A DNA stretch of 64,000 nucleotides from Bacteroides reticulotermitis JCM 10512 (GCF_000517545.1 NZ_BAIV01000029.1:21745-85744), one strand, 5' to 3'. Shown: positions 45,116-55,681, counted from the first letter of the stretch. A program made the numbers and translations. The notes: generated by a model not told the origin, from the sequence alone.

Positions 45116-47263
45116 ATGAGAAAAGATTTTAAGAACATCGATATATATGCCGCATTTCAGCCGGTAAATGGTGCTGAATGGCAGAAAGAGAACGGGATCG
45201 CCGCCAATTGGAAGACCCCGGAACACATCAATGTAAAACCTGTTTATACCAAAGAAGACCTCGAAGGTATGGAACATCTGGAGTATGCTGCCGGACTTCC
45301 TCCATACCTACGTGGACCCTATTCGGTAATGTACACCCTGCGTCCGTGGACCATTCGCCAGTATGCCGGATTCTCCACAGCCGAAGAATCGAACGCGTTC
45401 TATCGCCGTAACCTGGCTGCCGGTCAGAAGGGGCTTTCCGTAGCATTCGACTTGGCTACGCACCGCGGCTACGACCCCGATCACGATCGCGTGGTGGGTG
45501 ACGTTGGAAAAGCGGGTGTTTCTATCTGTTCACTCGACAATATGAAGGTTTTGTTCGATGGTATTCCGTTGAATAAAATGTCCGTTTCGATGACCATGAA
45601 CGGTGCCGTACTTCCTATCATGGCGTTCTATATCAACGCTGGTTTGGAGCAAGGTGCTAAATTGGAAGAGATGGCCGGAACAATCCAGAATGATATCCTG
45701 AAGGAATTCATGGTACGTAATACCTATATATATCCACCCGCATTTTCGATGAAGATCATCTCCGATATCTTCGAATATACTTCGCAGAAGATGCCTAAGT
45801 TTAACTCGATCTCGATCTCCGGTTATCACATGCAGGAAGCAGGTGCTACGGCGGATATTGAGTTGGCTTATACGCTGGCCGATGGGTTGGAGTATCTACG
45901 TGCCGGAACAGCTGCCGGAATCGATATCGATGCGTTCGCTCCACGTTTGTCATTCTTCTGGGCCATTGGTACAAACCATTTCATGGAGATTGCCAAGATG
46001 CGTGCCGCACGTATGTTGTGGGCCAAGATTGTGAAACAATTCAATCCGAAGAATCCTAAATCACTGGCTTTGCGTACGCACTCGCAAACATCGGGATGGT
46101 CGCTTACCGAGCAAGATCCGTTCAACAATATCGGCCGTACCTGTATCGAAGCCATGGCTGCTGCATTGGGACATACCCAATCACTGCATACCAACGCGTT
46201 GGATGAGGCTATCGCTTTGCCAACCGACTTCTCCGCACGTATCGCCCGTAACACACAGATCTATATTCAGGAAGAGACCTATGTTTGTAAGAATGTAGAC
46301 CCGTGGGGAGGTTCGTACTACGTAGAAGCTCTTACCGACGAACTGGCTCATAAGGCTTGGGAACATATCCAGGAAGTTGAAAAACTAGGTGGTATGGCAA
46401 AAGCAATTGAGACCGGTATACCCAAGATGCGTATCGAAGAGGCGGCTGCCCGTACACAGGCTCGTATCGACAGTAGAGCGCAAACCATTGTGGGTGTGAA
46501 TAAGTATCGTCTGGAGAAAGAAGATCCGATTGATATTCTTGAAATTGACAATACGGCTGTTCGACTGGAACAAATCGACAACCTGAAGCGTTTGAAAGAA
46601 GGACGCAACGAGGCTGAAGTACAGAAAGCGCTCGAAGCGATCACGAAGTGTGTGGAGACCAAAGAAGGTAACCTGCTCGAATTGGCTGTAGAGGCTGCTC
46701 GTCTACGTGCTACTTTGGGTGAGATTTCCTCTGCTTGCGAGAAGATAGTAGGACGTTATAAAGCAGTAATTAGAACAATATCAGGCGTGTATTCATCAGA
46801 GAGTAAAAACGATGGCGACTTCCAACGGGCTTGTAAACTGACCGCTGAATTTGCCAAGAAAGAGGGACGTCAACCTCGTATAATGGTTGCTAAGATGGGA
46901 CAAGACGGTCACGACCGTGGTGCGAAAGTAGTTGCCACCGGATATGCCGACTGTGGTTTCGACGTGGATATGGGACCTTTGTTCCAGACTCCGGCGGAAG
47001 CTGCTCGCGAAGCCGTTGAGAATGATGTCCATGTAGTTGGTGTATCTTCGCTGGCTGCCGGTCATAAAACCTTGGTTCCACAGATCATCGCAGAACTAAA
47101 GAAGTTAGGCCGTGAAGACATTGTAGTCATTGCCGGTGGGGTAATTCCTGCGCAGGATTATGATTTCTTGTACAAGGCGGGTGTTGCAGCAATCTTCGGT
47201 CCCGGTACTCCGGTAGCCCGTGCTGCTTGCCAGATTCTGGAGATCCTGTTGGACGAAGAGTAG
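45116..47263 (+). CDS. mutB: Methylmalonyl-CoA mutase, large (alpha) subunit
   Basis: A 715-residue AdoCbl-dependent enzyme that interconverts succinyl-CoA and (R)-methylmalonyl-CoA, the key step of propionate formation from succinate. The TIM-barrel domain holds YLRGPYSVMYTLRPWTIRQY, RGYDPDHDRVVGDVGKAGV, SISGYHMQEAGATADIELAY and HSQTSGWSLTEQDPFNN. The C-terminal cobalamin-binding domain has KMGQDGHDRG (the DxHxxG ligand loop), GVSSLAAGHKTLVPQ and VIAGGVIPAQDYDFL. Intact and full length. The gene depends on the cobalamin that the btu and cobO genes supply. Confidence 0.98.
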   Translation: MRKDFKNIDIYAAFQPVNGAEWQKENGIAANWKTPEHINVKPVYTKEDLEGMEHLEYAAGLPPYLRGPYSVMYTLRPWTIRQYAGFSTAEESNAFYRRNLAAGQKGLSVAFDLATHRGYDPDHDRVVGDVGKAGVSICSLDNMKVLFDGIPLNKMSVSMTMNGAVLPIMAFYINAGLEQGAKLEEMAGTIQNDILKEFMVRNTYIYPPAFSMKIISDIFEYTSQKMPKFNSISISGYHMQEAGATADIELAYTLADGLEYLRAGTAAGIDIDAFAPRLSFFWAIGTNHFMEIAKMRAARMLWAKIVKQFNPKNPKSLALRTHSQTSGWSLTEQDPFNNIGRTCIEAMAAALGHTQSLHTNALDEAIALPTDFSARIARNTQIYIQEETYVCKNVDPWGGSYYVEALTDELAHKAWEHIQEVEKLGGMAKAIETGIPKMRIEEAAARTQARIDSRAQTIVGVNKYRLEKEDPIDILEIDNTAVRLEQIDNLKRLKEGRNEAEVQKALEAITKCVETKEGNLLELAVEAARLRATLGEISSACEKIVGRYKAVIRTISGVYSSESKNDGDFQRACKLTAEFAKKEGRQPRIMVAKMGQDGHDRGAKVVATGYADCGFDVDMGPLFQTPAEAAREAVENDVHVVGVSSLAAGHKTLVPQIIAELKKLGREDIVVIAGGVIPAQDYDFLYKAGVAAIFGPGTPVARAACQILEILLDEE

Positions 47264-47403
47264 TCCCGGTTTGCTATATCCGACCTCATCGGTGAGGCTC
47301 AAAAAGCTTCTCTCATGATTTGGGGCGTGTCTAGCTTCCATACAAGTAAGCTAAGTATTCACACATCGGAACATCTGTTCGGAGAGTGAGGATAGAAATA
47401 TGT

Positions 47404-47438
47404 AGGGGTTGTCCGAAAAGTCGGATAGCCCCTATTTT
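47404..47438 (+). terminator. Terminator after mutAB
   Basis: AGGGGTTGTCCGA pairs with TCGGATAGCCCCT across a 4-nt loop and is followed by ATTTTA. Confidence 0.85.
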
Positions 47439-47445
47439 ACTAGGA

Positions 47446-47676
47446 GTACTATCTGTTTTGTGAAGTCCGTATATGGAACGTAGCCCGTTCCCAACAGGAA
47501 CTCTACGATAATATGTACGACGTAGATCCTACCACTCCGGGACTTTGTGCTACTGGAAGTTCAACGAAGGTGGAGGGGATATAGCCAAAGATTATACAGA
47601 GAACGGAAACGATGCCAAATCCTATGCCGACGCTTTATGGCCGAGTGGTATCGAAGTAACACAGAAAAATAAGTAA
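47446..47676 (+). pseudogene. C-terminal remnant of a LamG (concanavalin-like) domain protein
   Basis: The frame reads LFCEVRIWNVARSQQELYDN, then MYDVDPTTPGLCAYWKFNEG and DIAKDYTENGNDAKSYADAL, to a stop at 47674-47676. It needs one missing T restored at about 47551 (gctTac). This is the end of a Laminin-G-type lectin domain found in DUF1735/LamG lipoproteins of the order. No start or earlier part precedes it: the mutB terminator lies just upstream. It is the trace of a deletion or a transferred fragment. Confidence 0.65.
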
Positions 47677-47723
47677 TAATCAGTAAACCGGTTGCTACGC
47701 GCAAATTGATTATTTGAAATAAT

Positions 47724-47772
47724 CCTCGTAAATGCGGCCTAAGGTTCGTGCTTACGGGGGTTGTTTTCTTTT
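47724..47772 (+). terminator. Possible terminator after the LamG remnant
   Basis: CCTCGTAA pairs imperfectly with TTACGGGG around an inner loop and is followed by a T-rich tract (TTGTTTTCTTTTTT). Confidence 0.5.
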
Positions 47773-47807
47773 TTCTCTCTTTATGTGGCAGGTGCAAAAT
47801 AATCGCT

Positions 47808-47815
47808 TAACTTTG
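47808..47815 (+). promoter_or_regulatory. -7 promoter element for topB
   Basis: TAACTTTG lies 34 bp before the start at 47850. Confidence 0.5.
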
Positions 47816-47849
47816 TAAGCTGTTAATATAAAAAAAAGAAGAAGTCAGA

Positions 47850-50075
47850 ATGATAGTTTGCATAGCTGAAAAGCCATCTGTCGCACGCGATATAGCCGAA
47901 GTACTCGGCGCTCATAGCCGAAGGGAAGGATATATAGAAGGAAACGGATACCAAGTGACCTGGACATTCGGTCATCTTTGTACCCTCAAAGAGCCTCACG
48001 AATATACCCCCTCCTGGAAATCATGGAGTTTGAGTAGTCTGCCTATGATTCCGCCACGCTTCGGTATCAAGCTGATAGGGAACCCCTCCTACGAGAAGCA
48101 ATTTAAGGTTATTGAGGGACTGATGCAGAAGGCCGATGAGATTATCAACTGTGGGGATGCCGGCCAAGAAGGAGAACTGATTCAGCGATGGGTGATGCAG
48201 AAGGCAGGCGCACGCTGTCCGGTGAAACGTCTGTGGATCTCTTCACTGACCGAAGAAGCTATACGTGAAGGATTTGCCAAACTGAAAGACCAGGCTGACT
48301 TCCAACCGTTGTACGAAGCCGGACTGAGTCGGGCCATCGGCGACTGGCTACTGGGTATGAACGCTACACGCTTGTATACCATCAAATACGGACAAAACAA
48401 ACAAGTACTCTCCATCGGACGTGTGCAAACACCAACGTTGGCACTCATCGTAAACCGACAACTGGAGATTCAGAACTTTACGCCCCGGCAATACTGGGAG
48501 CTGAAAACCGTTTACCGGGATACTACCTTCTCCGCTCTAATCAAGAAGAGTGAGGAAGAACTTATGCTGGAAGAAGATAAAAAGAAAGAGGCAGCCAAGA
48601 AGACAAAGAAGGAAGAAGAAAACCGCGGAATAGACCCTATCGAGAGTTTGGAACAGGGCGAGTCGTTGGTCGAACAGATCCGGAACTCGCCGTTTGCCAT
48701 TACCGATGTGTCGAAGAAAGAGGGTCGGGAATATCCACCCCGCTTGTTCGACTTGACCTCTTTGCAGGTAGAGTGTAACAAGAAGTTTGGCTACTCGGCC
48801 GATGAAACGCTGAAAATCATCCAGTCACTGTACGAGAAGAAAGTCGCCACCTATCCGCGTGTAGACACGACTTTCCTGAGTGACGATATTTATCCCAAAT
48901 GTCCGGGCATCCTGAAAGGGCTTCGCGACTATGAGGTGCTGACTACCCCGTTGGTGGGAAAGACGCTAACGAAATCCAAGAAAGTGTTCGACAATACGAA
49001 AGTGACCGATCACCATGCCATTATCCCTACCGGACAACATCCGCAGAACCTGACCGATATGGAACGACGCGTATTCGATATGATTGCCCGCCGCTTCATT
49101 GCCGTGTTCTATCCCGACTGTAAAGTCGCCACGACCACCGTGTTAGGTGAAGTGGAAAGCATCGAGTTTCGGGTAACGGGCAAGCAGATACTCGAACCGG
49201 GCTGGCGTGTTGTATTCGGTGTGCCTGAGAATGTAAACGCTCCCGAAGATAAAGATGAAAAAGAGGGCGAAGAGGAGAGTGTGTTACCTGCCTTTGTGGA
49301 AGGAGAAAGTGGTCCCCATCTTCCCATTCTGAATGAGAAATGGACCCAGCCACCTCGTCCGTATACGGAAGCTACCCTGCTTCGGGCTATGGAAACCGCG
49401 GGAAAGTTGGTCGACAACGATGAGTTGCGTGATGCCTTGAAGGAGAACGGAATCGGGCGTCCATCTACCCGTGCCGCGATTATTGAGACCTTATTCAAGC
49501 GAAACTACATACGGAAAGAACGTAAGAACCTCATTGCTACCCCTACGGGTGTGGAGTTGATACAGATCATTCACGAAGAACTTTTGAAGTCGGCAGAGCT
49601 GACCGGAATCTGGGAGAAGAAACTGCGCGAGATCGAAAGGAAGACATACGATGCCCGTCAATTCTTGGAGGAACTGAAACAGATGGTTTCCGAGGTTGTG
49701 ATGAGTGTCCTTTCCGATAACTCCAACCGACGGATAACCATTCAAGAAGCGGTATCTGTTCAGCAAGAGGAGAAGGGGAAGAAGGAGACTAAGAAACGGG
49801 AACGCAAACCGGCAGCTCCGAAGAAGAAAGCTGCTCCGACGAAACCGGCTGCTGAACCCGTAGCAGGTAATGCAACTCCGAGTAGTGCTGCGCCAAGCTC
49901 GTCAACTCCGGCTGGTACACCGGCTACACCCAATGCCCAAGCTGCTAATACTGTAGACCCGTTAGTTGGACAGACTTGCCCGCTATGTGGCAAAGGAACG
50001 ATTATCAAAGGAAAAGCAGCCTATGGCTGTTCGGAGTGGCGAAGCGGCTGCACCTATCGGAAAACCTTTGAGTAG
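47850..50075 (+). CDS. topB: DNA topoisomerase III
   Basis: A 741-residue type IA topoisomerase that relaxes and decatenates DNA by single-strand passage. The Toprim domain (residues 1-140) has MIVCIAEKPSVARDIAEVLG and NCGDAGQEGELI. The active-site region is KVATYPRVDTTFLSDD (Tyr nucleophile). Other motifs: GMNATRLYTIKYGQN, LSIGRVQTPTLALIV, GIGRPSTRAAIIETL. After about residue 620 comes a low-complexity Lys/Ala/Pro/Ser linker (KKAAPTKPAAEPVAGNA) and then a topo-type zinc ribbon CPLCGKGTIIKG, YGCSEWRSGCTYR. The linker is probably flexible. Monocistronic. Confidence 0.95.
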   Translation: MIVCIAEKPSVARDIAEVLGAHSRREGYIEGNGYQVTWTFGHLCTLKEPHEYTPSWKSWSLSSLPMIPPRFGIKLIGNPSYEKQFKVIEGLMQKADEIINCGDAGQEGELIQRWVMQKAGARCPVKRLWISSLTEEAIREGFAKLKDQADFQPLYEAGLSRAIGDWLLGMNATRLYTIKYGQNKQVLSIGRVQTPTLALIVNRQLEIQNFTPRQYWELKTVYRDTTFSALIKKSEEELMLEEDKKKEAAKKTKKEEENRGIDPIESLEQGESLVEQIRNSPFAITDVSKKEGREYPPRLFDLTSLQVECNKKFGYSADETLKIIQSLYEKKVATYPRVDTTFLSDDIYPKCPGILKGLRDYEVLTTPLVGKTLTKSKKVFDNTKVTDHHAIIPTGQHPQNLTDMERRVFDMIARRFIAVFYPDCKVATTTVLGEVESIEFRVTGKQILEPGWRVVFGVPENVNAPEDKDEKEGEEESVLPAFVEGESGPHLPILNEKWTQPPRPYTEATLLRAMETAGKLVDNDELRDALKENGIGRPSTRAAIIETLFKRNYIRKERKNLIATPTGVELIQIIHEELLKSAELTGIWEKKLREIERKTYDARQFLEELKQMVSEVVMSVLSDNSNRRITIQEAVSVQQEEKGKKETKKRERKPAAPKKKAAPTKPAAEPVAGNATPSSAAPSSSTPAGTPATPNAQAANTVDPLVGQTCPLCGKGTIIKGKAAYGCSEWRSGCTYRKTFE

Positions 50076-50249
50076 GCTCACCTGGTTGTCAGTTAGTTGA
50101 AAAACCGGCTTAGGTAATACCTTTTTTTGCATGTGCGTATTGTTTAAGTTCCGGCTCCTTCTACACGCTCTAACCCCTGATTTTGCCGGTGATCCCGTTT
50201 AACGGAGTGATTAAGCTGTTGAAAGCGCGCTATACTTTCGGCCAATAGT

Positions 50250-50278
50250 AAGGGCTACCCTGTATCGGAGCAGCCCTT
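50250..50278. terminator. Terminator between topB and the dipeptidase gene
   Basis: AAGGGCT pairs with AGCCCTT across a 15-nt loop, followed by TGCTGTTATTT. It lies between convergent genes. Confidence 0.65.
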
Positions 50279-50318
50279 GCTGTTATTTCATTTTATAATG
50301 ATTCTGGCGCTATTGCAC

Positions 50319-51683
50319 TTATCCTTTCGCATATTCCTTGTGGAATTCAACGACCGCTTCTATTCCCTTGCGGAAGATATCGAGCGAGAAATTCTCATTG
50401 GGCGAGTGAATGGCATTCGATTCCAAACCAAATCCCATCAGTACCGTCTTGATACCCAACACCTGTTCGAACGTAGAGATAATAGGAATACTACCTCCCC
50501 GGCGTACCGCCAATGGCTTCTTGCCAAAAGCTTTCTCAAACCCTTTCTCAGCCGCCTGATAAGCCGGAAGAGAGATGGGGCAAACGTAGCCTTGTCCTCC
50601 GTGAAGCGGCGTGATTTTCACCTGTACCGTCTCCGGAGCGATGCTTCCGATATAGTCCACGAACATCTGCGAGATCTTGTGGTGATCCTGATGTGCAACC
50701 AAGCGGCAAGATACCTTTGCGTATGCCTTCGATGGCAGTACAGTCTTCGAACCTTCACCCGTATAACCTCCCCAGATGCCACAAACATCGAAAGAGGGGC
50801 GACAGCTGTTACGCTCGAGCGTACTATATCCTTTCTCTCCGGAGAGAGCTTTTACGCCAATCGCTTCTTTGTACTTTTTCTCATCAAAGGGGATGTGAGC
50901 GATCATATCCCTTTCTGTTTGCGGTACTTCCTCCACCTCGTCATAGAATCCGGGGACCGTGATACGTCCATCGGAGTCTGTTACCTTACTGATTAGCTGG
51001 CAAAGGGTATTGATGGGGTTGGCTACCGCACCTCCGAAGTGTCCGGAGTGTAAGTCACGGTTCGGGCCTGTCACTTCAATCTCCCAGTAAGCCAATCCGC
51101 GCAGCCCCGTGGTGAGCGAGGGCAGATCAGCACCCAGCATACTCGTGTCCGATACCAGAATCACATCCGCTTTGAGAAGCTCCTTATGGTCTTCACAGAA
51201 TGCTTCCAGGCTCGGAGAACCTATTTCCTCTTCACCTTCAAAGATAAACTTCACATTATTCTTCAGCAAACCATTCTTTACCAGATATTCGAAAGCCTTG
51301 ACCTGAATAAAAGACTGCCCTTTATCGTCGTCAGCTCCACGCGCCCAGATACGTTCGTCCCGTATTTCCGGTTCAAACGGTTGACTCTTCCACAGTTCCA
51401 ACGGTTCGGCAGGCATCACGTCGTAGTGAGCGTACACCAATACTGTTTTGGCATTGGGGTCTACTGTCTTCTGTGCGAAAACCACCGGGTTACCTTTCGA
51501 AGGCATCACGAGAGCTTCGTCTACGCCTGCTTCCAAGAGAAGCTGTGCCCAACGTTCGGCACATGCCAACATATCGTCCTGATGTTCAGGTAACGCACTG
51601 ATACTGGGAATACGGATAAGGCTGAACAAGTCCTCCATCATTTTAGGCTCGTTCGATAGAATGTGTTTCTGAATTTCGTCCAT
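50319..51683 (-). CDS. M20-family dipeptidase/metallopeptidase
   Basis: A 454-residue M20 (PepV/carnosinase-like) enzyme with two zinc ions. Catalytic motifs: VYAHYDVMPAEP (first His and Asp), WARGADDDKGQ (bridging Asp), FIFEGEEEIGSPS (general-base Glu), VSDTSML, and a late His in ESNAIHSPNENFSLD. The dimerisation domain starts near residue 195 with GLRGLAYWEIEVTGPNRDLH. It hydrolyses dipeptides in the cytoplasm. Its start abuts the aroC stop, so both genes are co-transcribed. Confidence 0.93.
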   Translation of the reverse strand: MDEIQKHILSNEPKMMEDLFSLIRIPSISALPEHQDDMLACAERWAQLLLEAGVDEALVMPSKGNPVVFAQKTVDPNAKTVLVYAHYDVMPAEPLELWKSQPFEPEIRDERIWARGADDDKGQSFIQVKAFEYLVKNGLLKNNVKFIFEGEEEIGSPSLEAFCEDHKELLKADVILVSDTSMLGADLPSLTTGLRGLAYWEIEVTGPNRDLHSGHFGGAVANPINTLCQLISKVTDSDGRITVPGFYDEVEEVPQTERDMIAHIPFDEKKYKEAIGVKALSGEKGYSTLERNSCRPSFDVCGIWGGYTGEGSKTVLPSKAYAKVSCRLVAHQDHHKISQMFVDYIGSIAPETVQVKITPLHGGQGYVCPISLPAYQAAEKGFEKAFGKKPLAVRRGGSIPIISTFEQVLGIKTVLMGFGLESNAIHSPNENFSLDIFRKGIEAVVEFHKEYAKG

Positions 51684-52760
51684 TTATAATTGAGTTGTTT
51701 TATCCAATAAATAATAATCGAGTATGGTCATAGCCGCCATTGCCTCTACGATGGGCACTGCGCGAGGCAATACACAAGCATCATGACGTCCACGCGCTTT
51801 GAGAGTCGTGTCTATTCCGTCCAGATTAACTGTTTCCTGCTCCATCAATAACGTGGCTATCGGTTTGAATACTACCCGGAAGTAAATATCCTGTCCGTTG
51901 CTGATACCGCCCTGAATACCACCGGAGTGGTTCGTATGCGTTTCAATCCGGCCATTGTTGTTGTAGAAGACATCGTTTTGTTCCGATCCCCTCATCTTTA
52001 GTCCCTTGAAACCTTCACCATATTCAAAAGCCTTGGCAGCGTTGATGCTCAACATCGCATTACCCAATGCAGCGTGCAGCTTACCGAATACCGGTTGCCC
52101 GAGTCCGATGGGACAATTCTTGATCACGCAAGTCAGTGTACCACCGATTGTATCGCCTTCTCCTTTCACCTTATAAATAAGGTCGCCCATCTCTTTGGCT
52201 TTTTCAGTATCCGGACAGCGTACATCATTGGTTTCTATCAAGTCCAAATTGTAATCCGAATACGTACCTTCGAGCTTAATCGGTCCCACTTGTGACGTAT
52301 AGGCAGTGATGCTGATACCCAGCTGTCGGAGTGCCAGTTTGGCCAACGCACCCGCTACAACGCGTGAAATCGTTTCCCGAGCCGAAGAACGTCCTCCTCC
52401 TCTGTGATCCCGATGCCCATATTTCACCGTATAGGTATAGTCAGCGTGTGAAGGGCGATATACCCCCTTTAGGTTATTGTAGTCGTTGGGATGTTGATTC
52501 TTATTCCAAATGATAAAGCCAATCGGGCATCCGGTTGATTTTCCTTCGAATATTCCGGACAAAAACTCTACTTGGTCCGGCTCTTTGCGCGGTGTCGTAA
52601 GGATCGATTGTCCCGGACGGCGCCGGTTCAGTTCCTGTTGCACGAATTCCTCGTCGATGATGATTCCTGCGGGGAATCCATCAATAACGCCTCCCACACC
52701 TTTACCGTGTGATTCGCCGAAGCTGGTGAGGCAATAAATATTTCCAAATGAATTAAACAT
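51684..52760 (-). CDS. aroC: Chorismate synthase
   Basis: A 358-residue FMN-dependent enzyme that makes chorismate from EPSP, the last step of the shikimate pathway. Signatures: FGESHGKGVGGVIDGFPAG (first), RPSHADYTYTVKYGHRDHRG and GGRSSARETISRVVAGALA (second), GIQGGISNGQDIYFRVVFKP and GRHDACVLPRAVPIVEAMAA (third). The length and N-terminus (MFNSFGNIYCLTSFGESHGK) are as usual. First gene of a two-gene operon with the dipeptidase. Confidence 0.97.
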   Translation of the reverse strand: MFNSFGNIYCLTSFGESHGKGVGGVIDGFPAGIIIDEEFVQQELNRRRPGQSILTTPRKEPDQVEFLSGIFEGKSTGCPIGFIIWNKNQHPNDYNNLKGVYRPSHADYTYTVKYGHRDHRGGGRSSARETISRVVAGALAKLALRQLGISITAYTSQVGPIKLEGTYSDYNLDLIETNDVRCPDTEKAKEMGDLIYKVKGEGDTIGGTLTCVIKNCPIGLGQPVFGKLHAALGNAMLSINAAKAFEYGEGFKGLKMRGSEQNDVFYNNNGRIETHTNHSGGIQGGISNGQDIYFRVVFKPIATLLMEQETVNLDGIDTTLKARGRHDACVLPRAVPIVEAMAAMTILDYYLLDKTTQL

Positions 52761-52789
52761 AGTTGTGGCCTTTAAAAGTTTACTACATG

Positions 52790-52797
52790 CAAATATA
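52790..52797 (-). promoter_or_regulatory. -7 promoter element for aroC
   Basis: The minus strand reads TATATTTG, 30 bp before the start. The remaining 340 bp up to the lipoprotein gene at 53137 show nothing else. Confidence 0.5.
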
Positions 52798-53136
52798 ACA
52801 AACTTTTTGATAGAATTGTTGCTAATGCGAAATATCTGTATCCGAAATATGCGATTTGTTTTGAAAAAAGCAGAACAGGCTTATTCAGTATGCTTTTGAG
52901 TAATTTTGCAAGTCGGTTGTAGTAAAATGGAACATTAATATTCCGTTTTTGACCGATTGGGCGGTTTAAAAAGCCTGTGATCTTAAAAAAGAGCCATATA
53001 AAACGAAGAATAGGACTTGCCGTATTGAAAAAAATGTCCTTACTTTGTGACGTTTTTTTTATATCGTGGTGAGTCATGCTCTATTTTTCTTTTTACATGG
53101 AGTTTGATTCTTAAATAGTAACTAAACAATAATTTT

Positions 53137-55084
53137 ATGAAAAAGAATCTGTTTTATTTATTTGCATTAATCTGTTCGGTAAGCCTATTCACCGGTTGTA
53201 GTGACAGTGACGATAATAAGGGTGGCGGTAGTGATACCGACCTAACAGGCATCACCGGTACATATAAAGGTGAATTATCAGTAACCTTAGAGAGTATTCC
53301 TATCGGTACATCTACACAACAAATCTATGTAACCAAAGAAGGCGACAACCTTGTGAAGCTGGAGTTGAAGGACTTCTCTATTGTGATTGGCGAAGCCGAA
53401 TTAGCTGTAGGCGACATTGTGGTTCCTAATATTCTTGGCGGGCGAAACGAGCAAAGTTGATTTGCAAGAGACCAGCGTGACAATCAATCATCCTGATCTG
53501 GGTGAGCTGCGGGTTAAAGTGAGCGGAACGATTGTCGGTGAAAAGGCTGACTTCTTCATTGTGGTATACGCTGTAACCTTGAAGCAGAATATCAATGTGG
53601 TTTTTGACGGTGAACGTGCCAGTAAGGAAGTTATCGACTACGCCAACGAAGTGAAAGCCTGGTATGTGCGTCAGGAATTGACAGTCTCTGGAGCCGAATT
53701 TGAGGTAAAATACCCTACTGATGGTATTGAAGTTGTGTCTGCCGGATATAACAAAATAGGAATCAAAGCATTTTCATTAACTTGTTCCAACGGTGAGAAG
53801 ACGTATACAAGAAGCATCAAAGTCGATGCAACCAATTTGCTGATTGGCGAAGATGGCATGACTATTGATCCTGTAAAGCAAACATTAGCGAATAAGACGT
53901 ATGGAGATGCGGAGATGGTGTTGACCGGAAAATTTGCGGATAACACGCTGACGCTGAATATATCGATGGTCATCGGAGACTTGAAACTCGAATATATATA
54001 TAAGGGAGGTAAGAAGAATACAGATGCTCTGATTGAAAAGATGACAGTTGACCATGAACTGGTTGTCTTTCAGCCGGAAGTGGAACTTGGAAGTGCTTCG
54101 AATAAGATTGTGTTCTTTGTAAAAGAGGAAACAACCGATGAGCAATTGAAAAGCTTGCTGATCCCGGTATTCCAGTTCTCACCCGGATCCACGGTTACCT
54201 TAGGTGCGGGAGAATATACTCCGGGCGCAGTTATTGATTTCACTGCAAAGCAAACGCTGAAGGTGAAATCGGAGAGTGGTAAGAAAACAACTACTTATTA
54301 TATTACCGCTCAGAGAATGAGTAGTTTTAAAACAGACCTGAATGCTTGGGAAACTAAGAACCTCGAATCAACCAAGCCTCATGAGAAGTACGAAGAGCCT
54401 ATCAATGGTTGGGGAACTTCCAATGAAGGAGTTAAGTGGATTAAATCGATGTATCCGAAACTGTATGCTACTGATGCTCCTTATGCCGTATTGCCTACCG
54501 AAAGTTCAAAATCGGGCAAGGCAGCCCGTTTGGAAACTTTGAATACAACGGGACAGGCAGGCGTAGGCTCATTTATACCGGCTATTCCTGTAGTTACGTC
54601 GGGTACTGTATTTTCGGGTATCTTTGAAGTGAATATATCGAATACACTGATGAGTACGAGGTTCGGTTATCCCTGTACGAAGAAACCGATAGCATTTAAG
54701 GGCTCTTATAAGTATACGCCGGGTGAAGTGTATTACGTTTGTGCCGATCCTAAAAAGGCGAATGTAGTTACTAAGGATGAAAGCAAGACAGACGCACCTG
54801 CGCTGAATGCGGTGCTGTTTGAAGTCGATAATTATGCTGCCGACTATCTGGATGGAACCAACCTGTTGACTTCCGATAAGATTGTAGCCAAAGCATCGGT
54901 AGATGGTAAGACTCAGGCAGAGTATGTCGACTTCTCGGTTAACTTTGACTTTGGAACAAAGACATTTGACTCAACGAAAAAGTATAAGTTAGCTATTGTA
55001 TGCTCTTCCAGCAAGGACGGTGATAAGTTTACCGGTGCTCCGGGAAGCGTACTTTATGTAGATAATCTTGAAGTAACTTTTTAA
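53137..55084 (+). CDS. Surface lipoprotein with calycin-like and PCMD domains, frameshifted
   Basis: A protein of about 649 residues. The signal ends FTGC and SDSDDNKGGG follows, an export-like acidic run. The N-terminal half has a calycin-like barrel (GTYKGELSVTLESIPIG, KVDLQETSVTINHPDLGELR), a second similar unit, and a bridging Ig-like part. The C-terminal 240 residues are PCMD-like (LNAWETKNLESTKPHEKYEE, WGTSNEGVKWIK, GKAARLETLNTTGQAGVGS, ending CSSSKDGDKFTGAPGSVLYV). The frame changes at about 53445 (one extra C after GGCGGG, or two missing bases). The end matches the protein at 56108 very closely. Function unknown; such proteins are thought to bind carbohydrate. Confidence 0.75.
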
Positions 55085-55112
55085 TATAAATCATTCACTA
55101 AATTTTAAAATC

Positions 55113-55652
55113 GTGAAAAGAAACTTAGTTTATTTATTAATGCTTGTTTGCTCCGTGACTCTGTTTACGGGATGTAGCGACGATGATGATGATAAGGTTA
55201 ACCCGTTTGGGACTTATGCGGGAACTTTGGATGTGGTTTTGACCACGTTAGGTGATGAGCCGATACCTTTCCAATCATCCGAAAGCGTTCAGCTTATCAA
55301 GGGTAGCTCTGATACGAACTTCTCCTTTCTGCTTAAGAATCTTATATTAAATCCGGGTGCTGATGGCGCGATGCCTATCGGTCATATTAACATCGATAAT
55401 ATCGACTTGGTTTCGGTGAAAGATGGTGAGTACACCTTTACGAAGAAAATCTCCAATCTGACAATTGCAGCCGGAGATAAAGCAGGGATAGATAAAGATG
55501 GCTGGATGGGTCCGACGCTCGGAGTATTGTACCCAGCAGGTATTCCTGTCGAATTGGAGGGAACGATAAAAGGGAATAAGGTGACTGTGAATCTGAAAAT
55601 TGTATTGGAAGATATGATGGACATTGCTGTGAAGTTCGCGGGCACTAAGTAA
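55113..55652 (+). CDS. Short calycin-like surface lipoprotein
   Basis: A 179-residue lipoprotein. The signal MKRNLVYLLMLVCSVTLFTG ends in C and SDDDDDK follows. It has only the calycin-like beta barrel (FGTYAGTLDVVLTTLGDEP, NLTIAAGDKAGIDKDGW, VELEGTIKGNKVTVNLKI), with no PCMD part, and is thus a short version of its neighbours. It starts 28 bp after the previous gene, so it is in the same transcript, which ends at the strong terminator downstream. Confidence 0.75.
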   Translation: MKRNLVYLLMLVCSVTLFTGCSDDDDDKVNPFGTYAGTLDVVLTTLGDEPIPFQSSESVQLIKGSSDTNFSFLLKNLILNPGADGAMPIGHINIDNIDLVSVKDGEYTFTKKISNLTIAAGDKAGIDKDGWMGPTLGVLYPAGIPVELEGTIKGNKVTVNLKIVLEDMMDIAVKFAGTK

Positions 55653-55681
55653 ACGCGTATTTCTATATAACAGACTCGATC

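Noticed and set aside
47105..47341. Minus-strand frame across the mutB end
   Set aside because: It is a shadow of mutB and its terminator region, without a recognisable domain.
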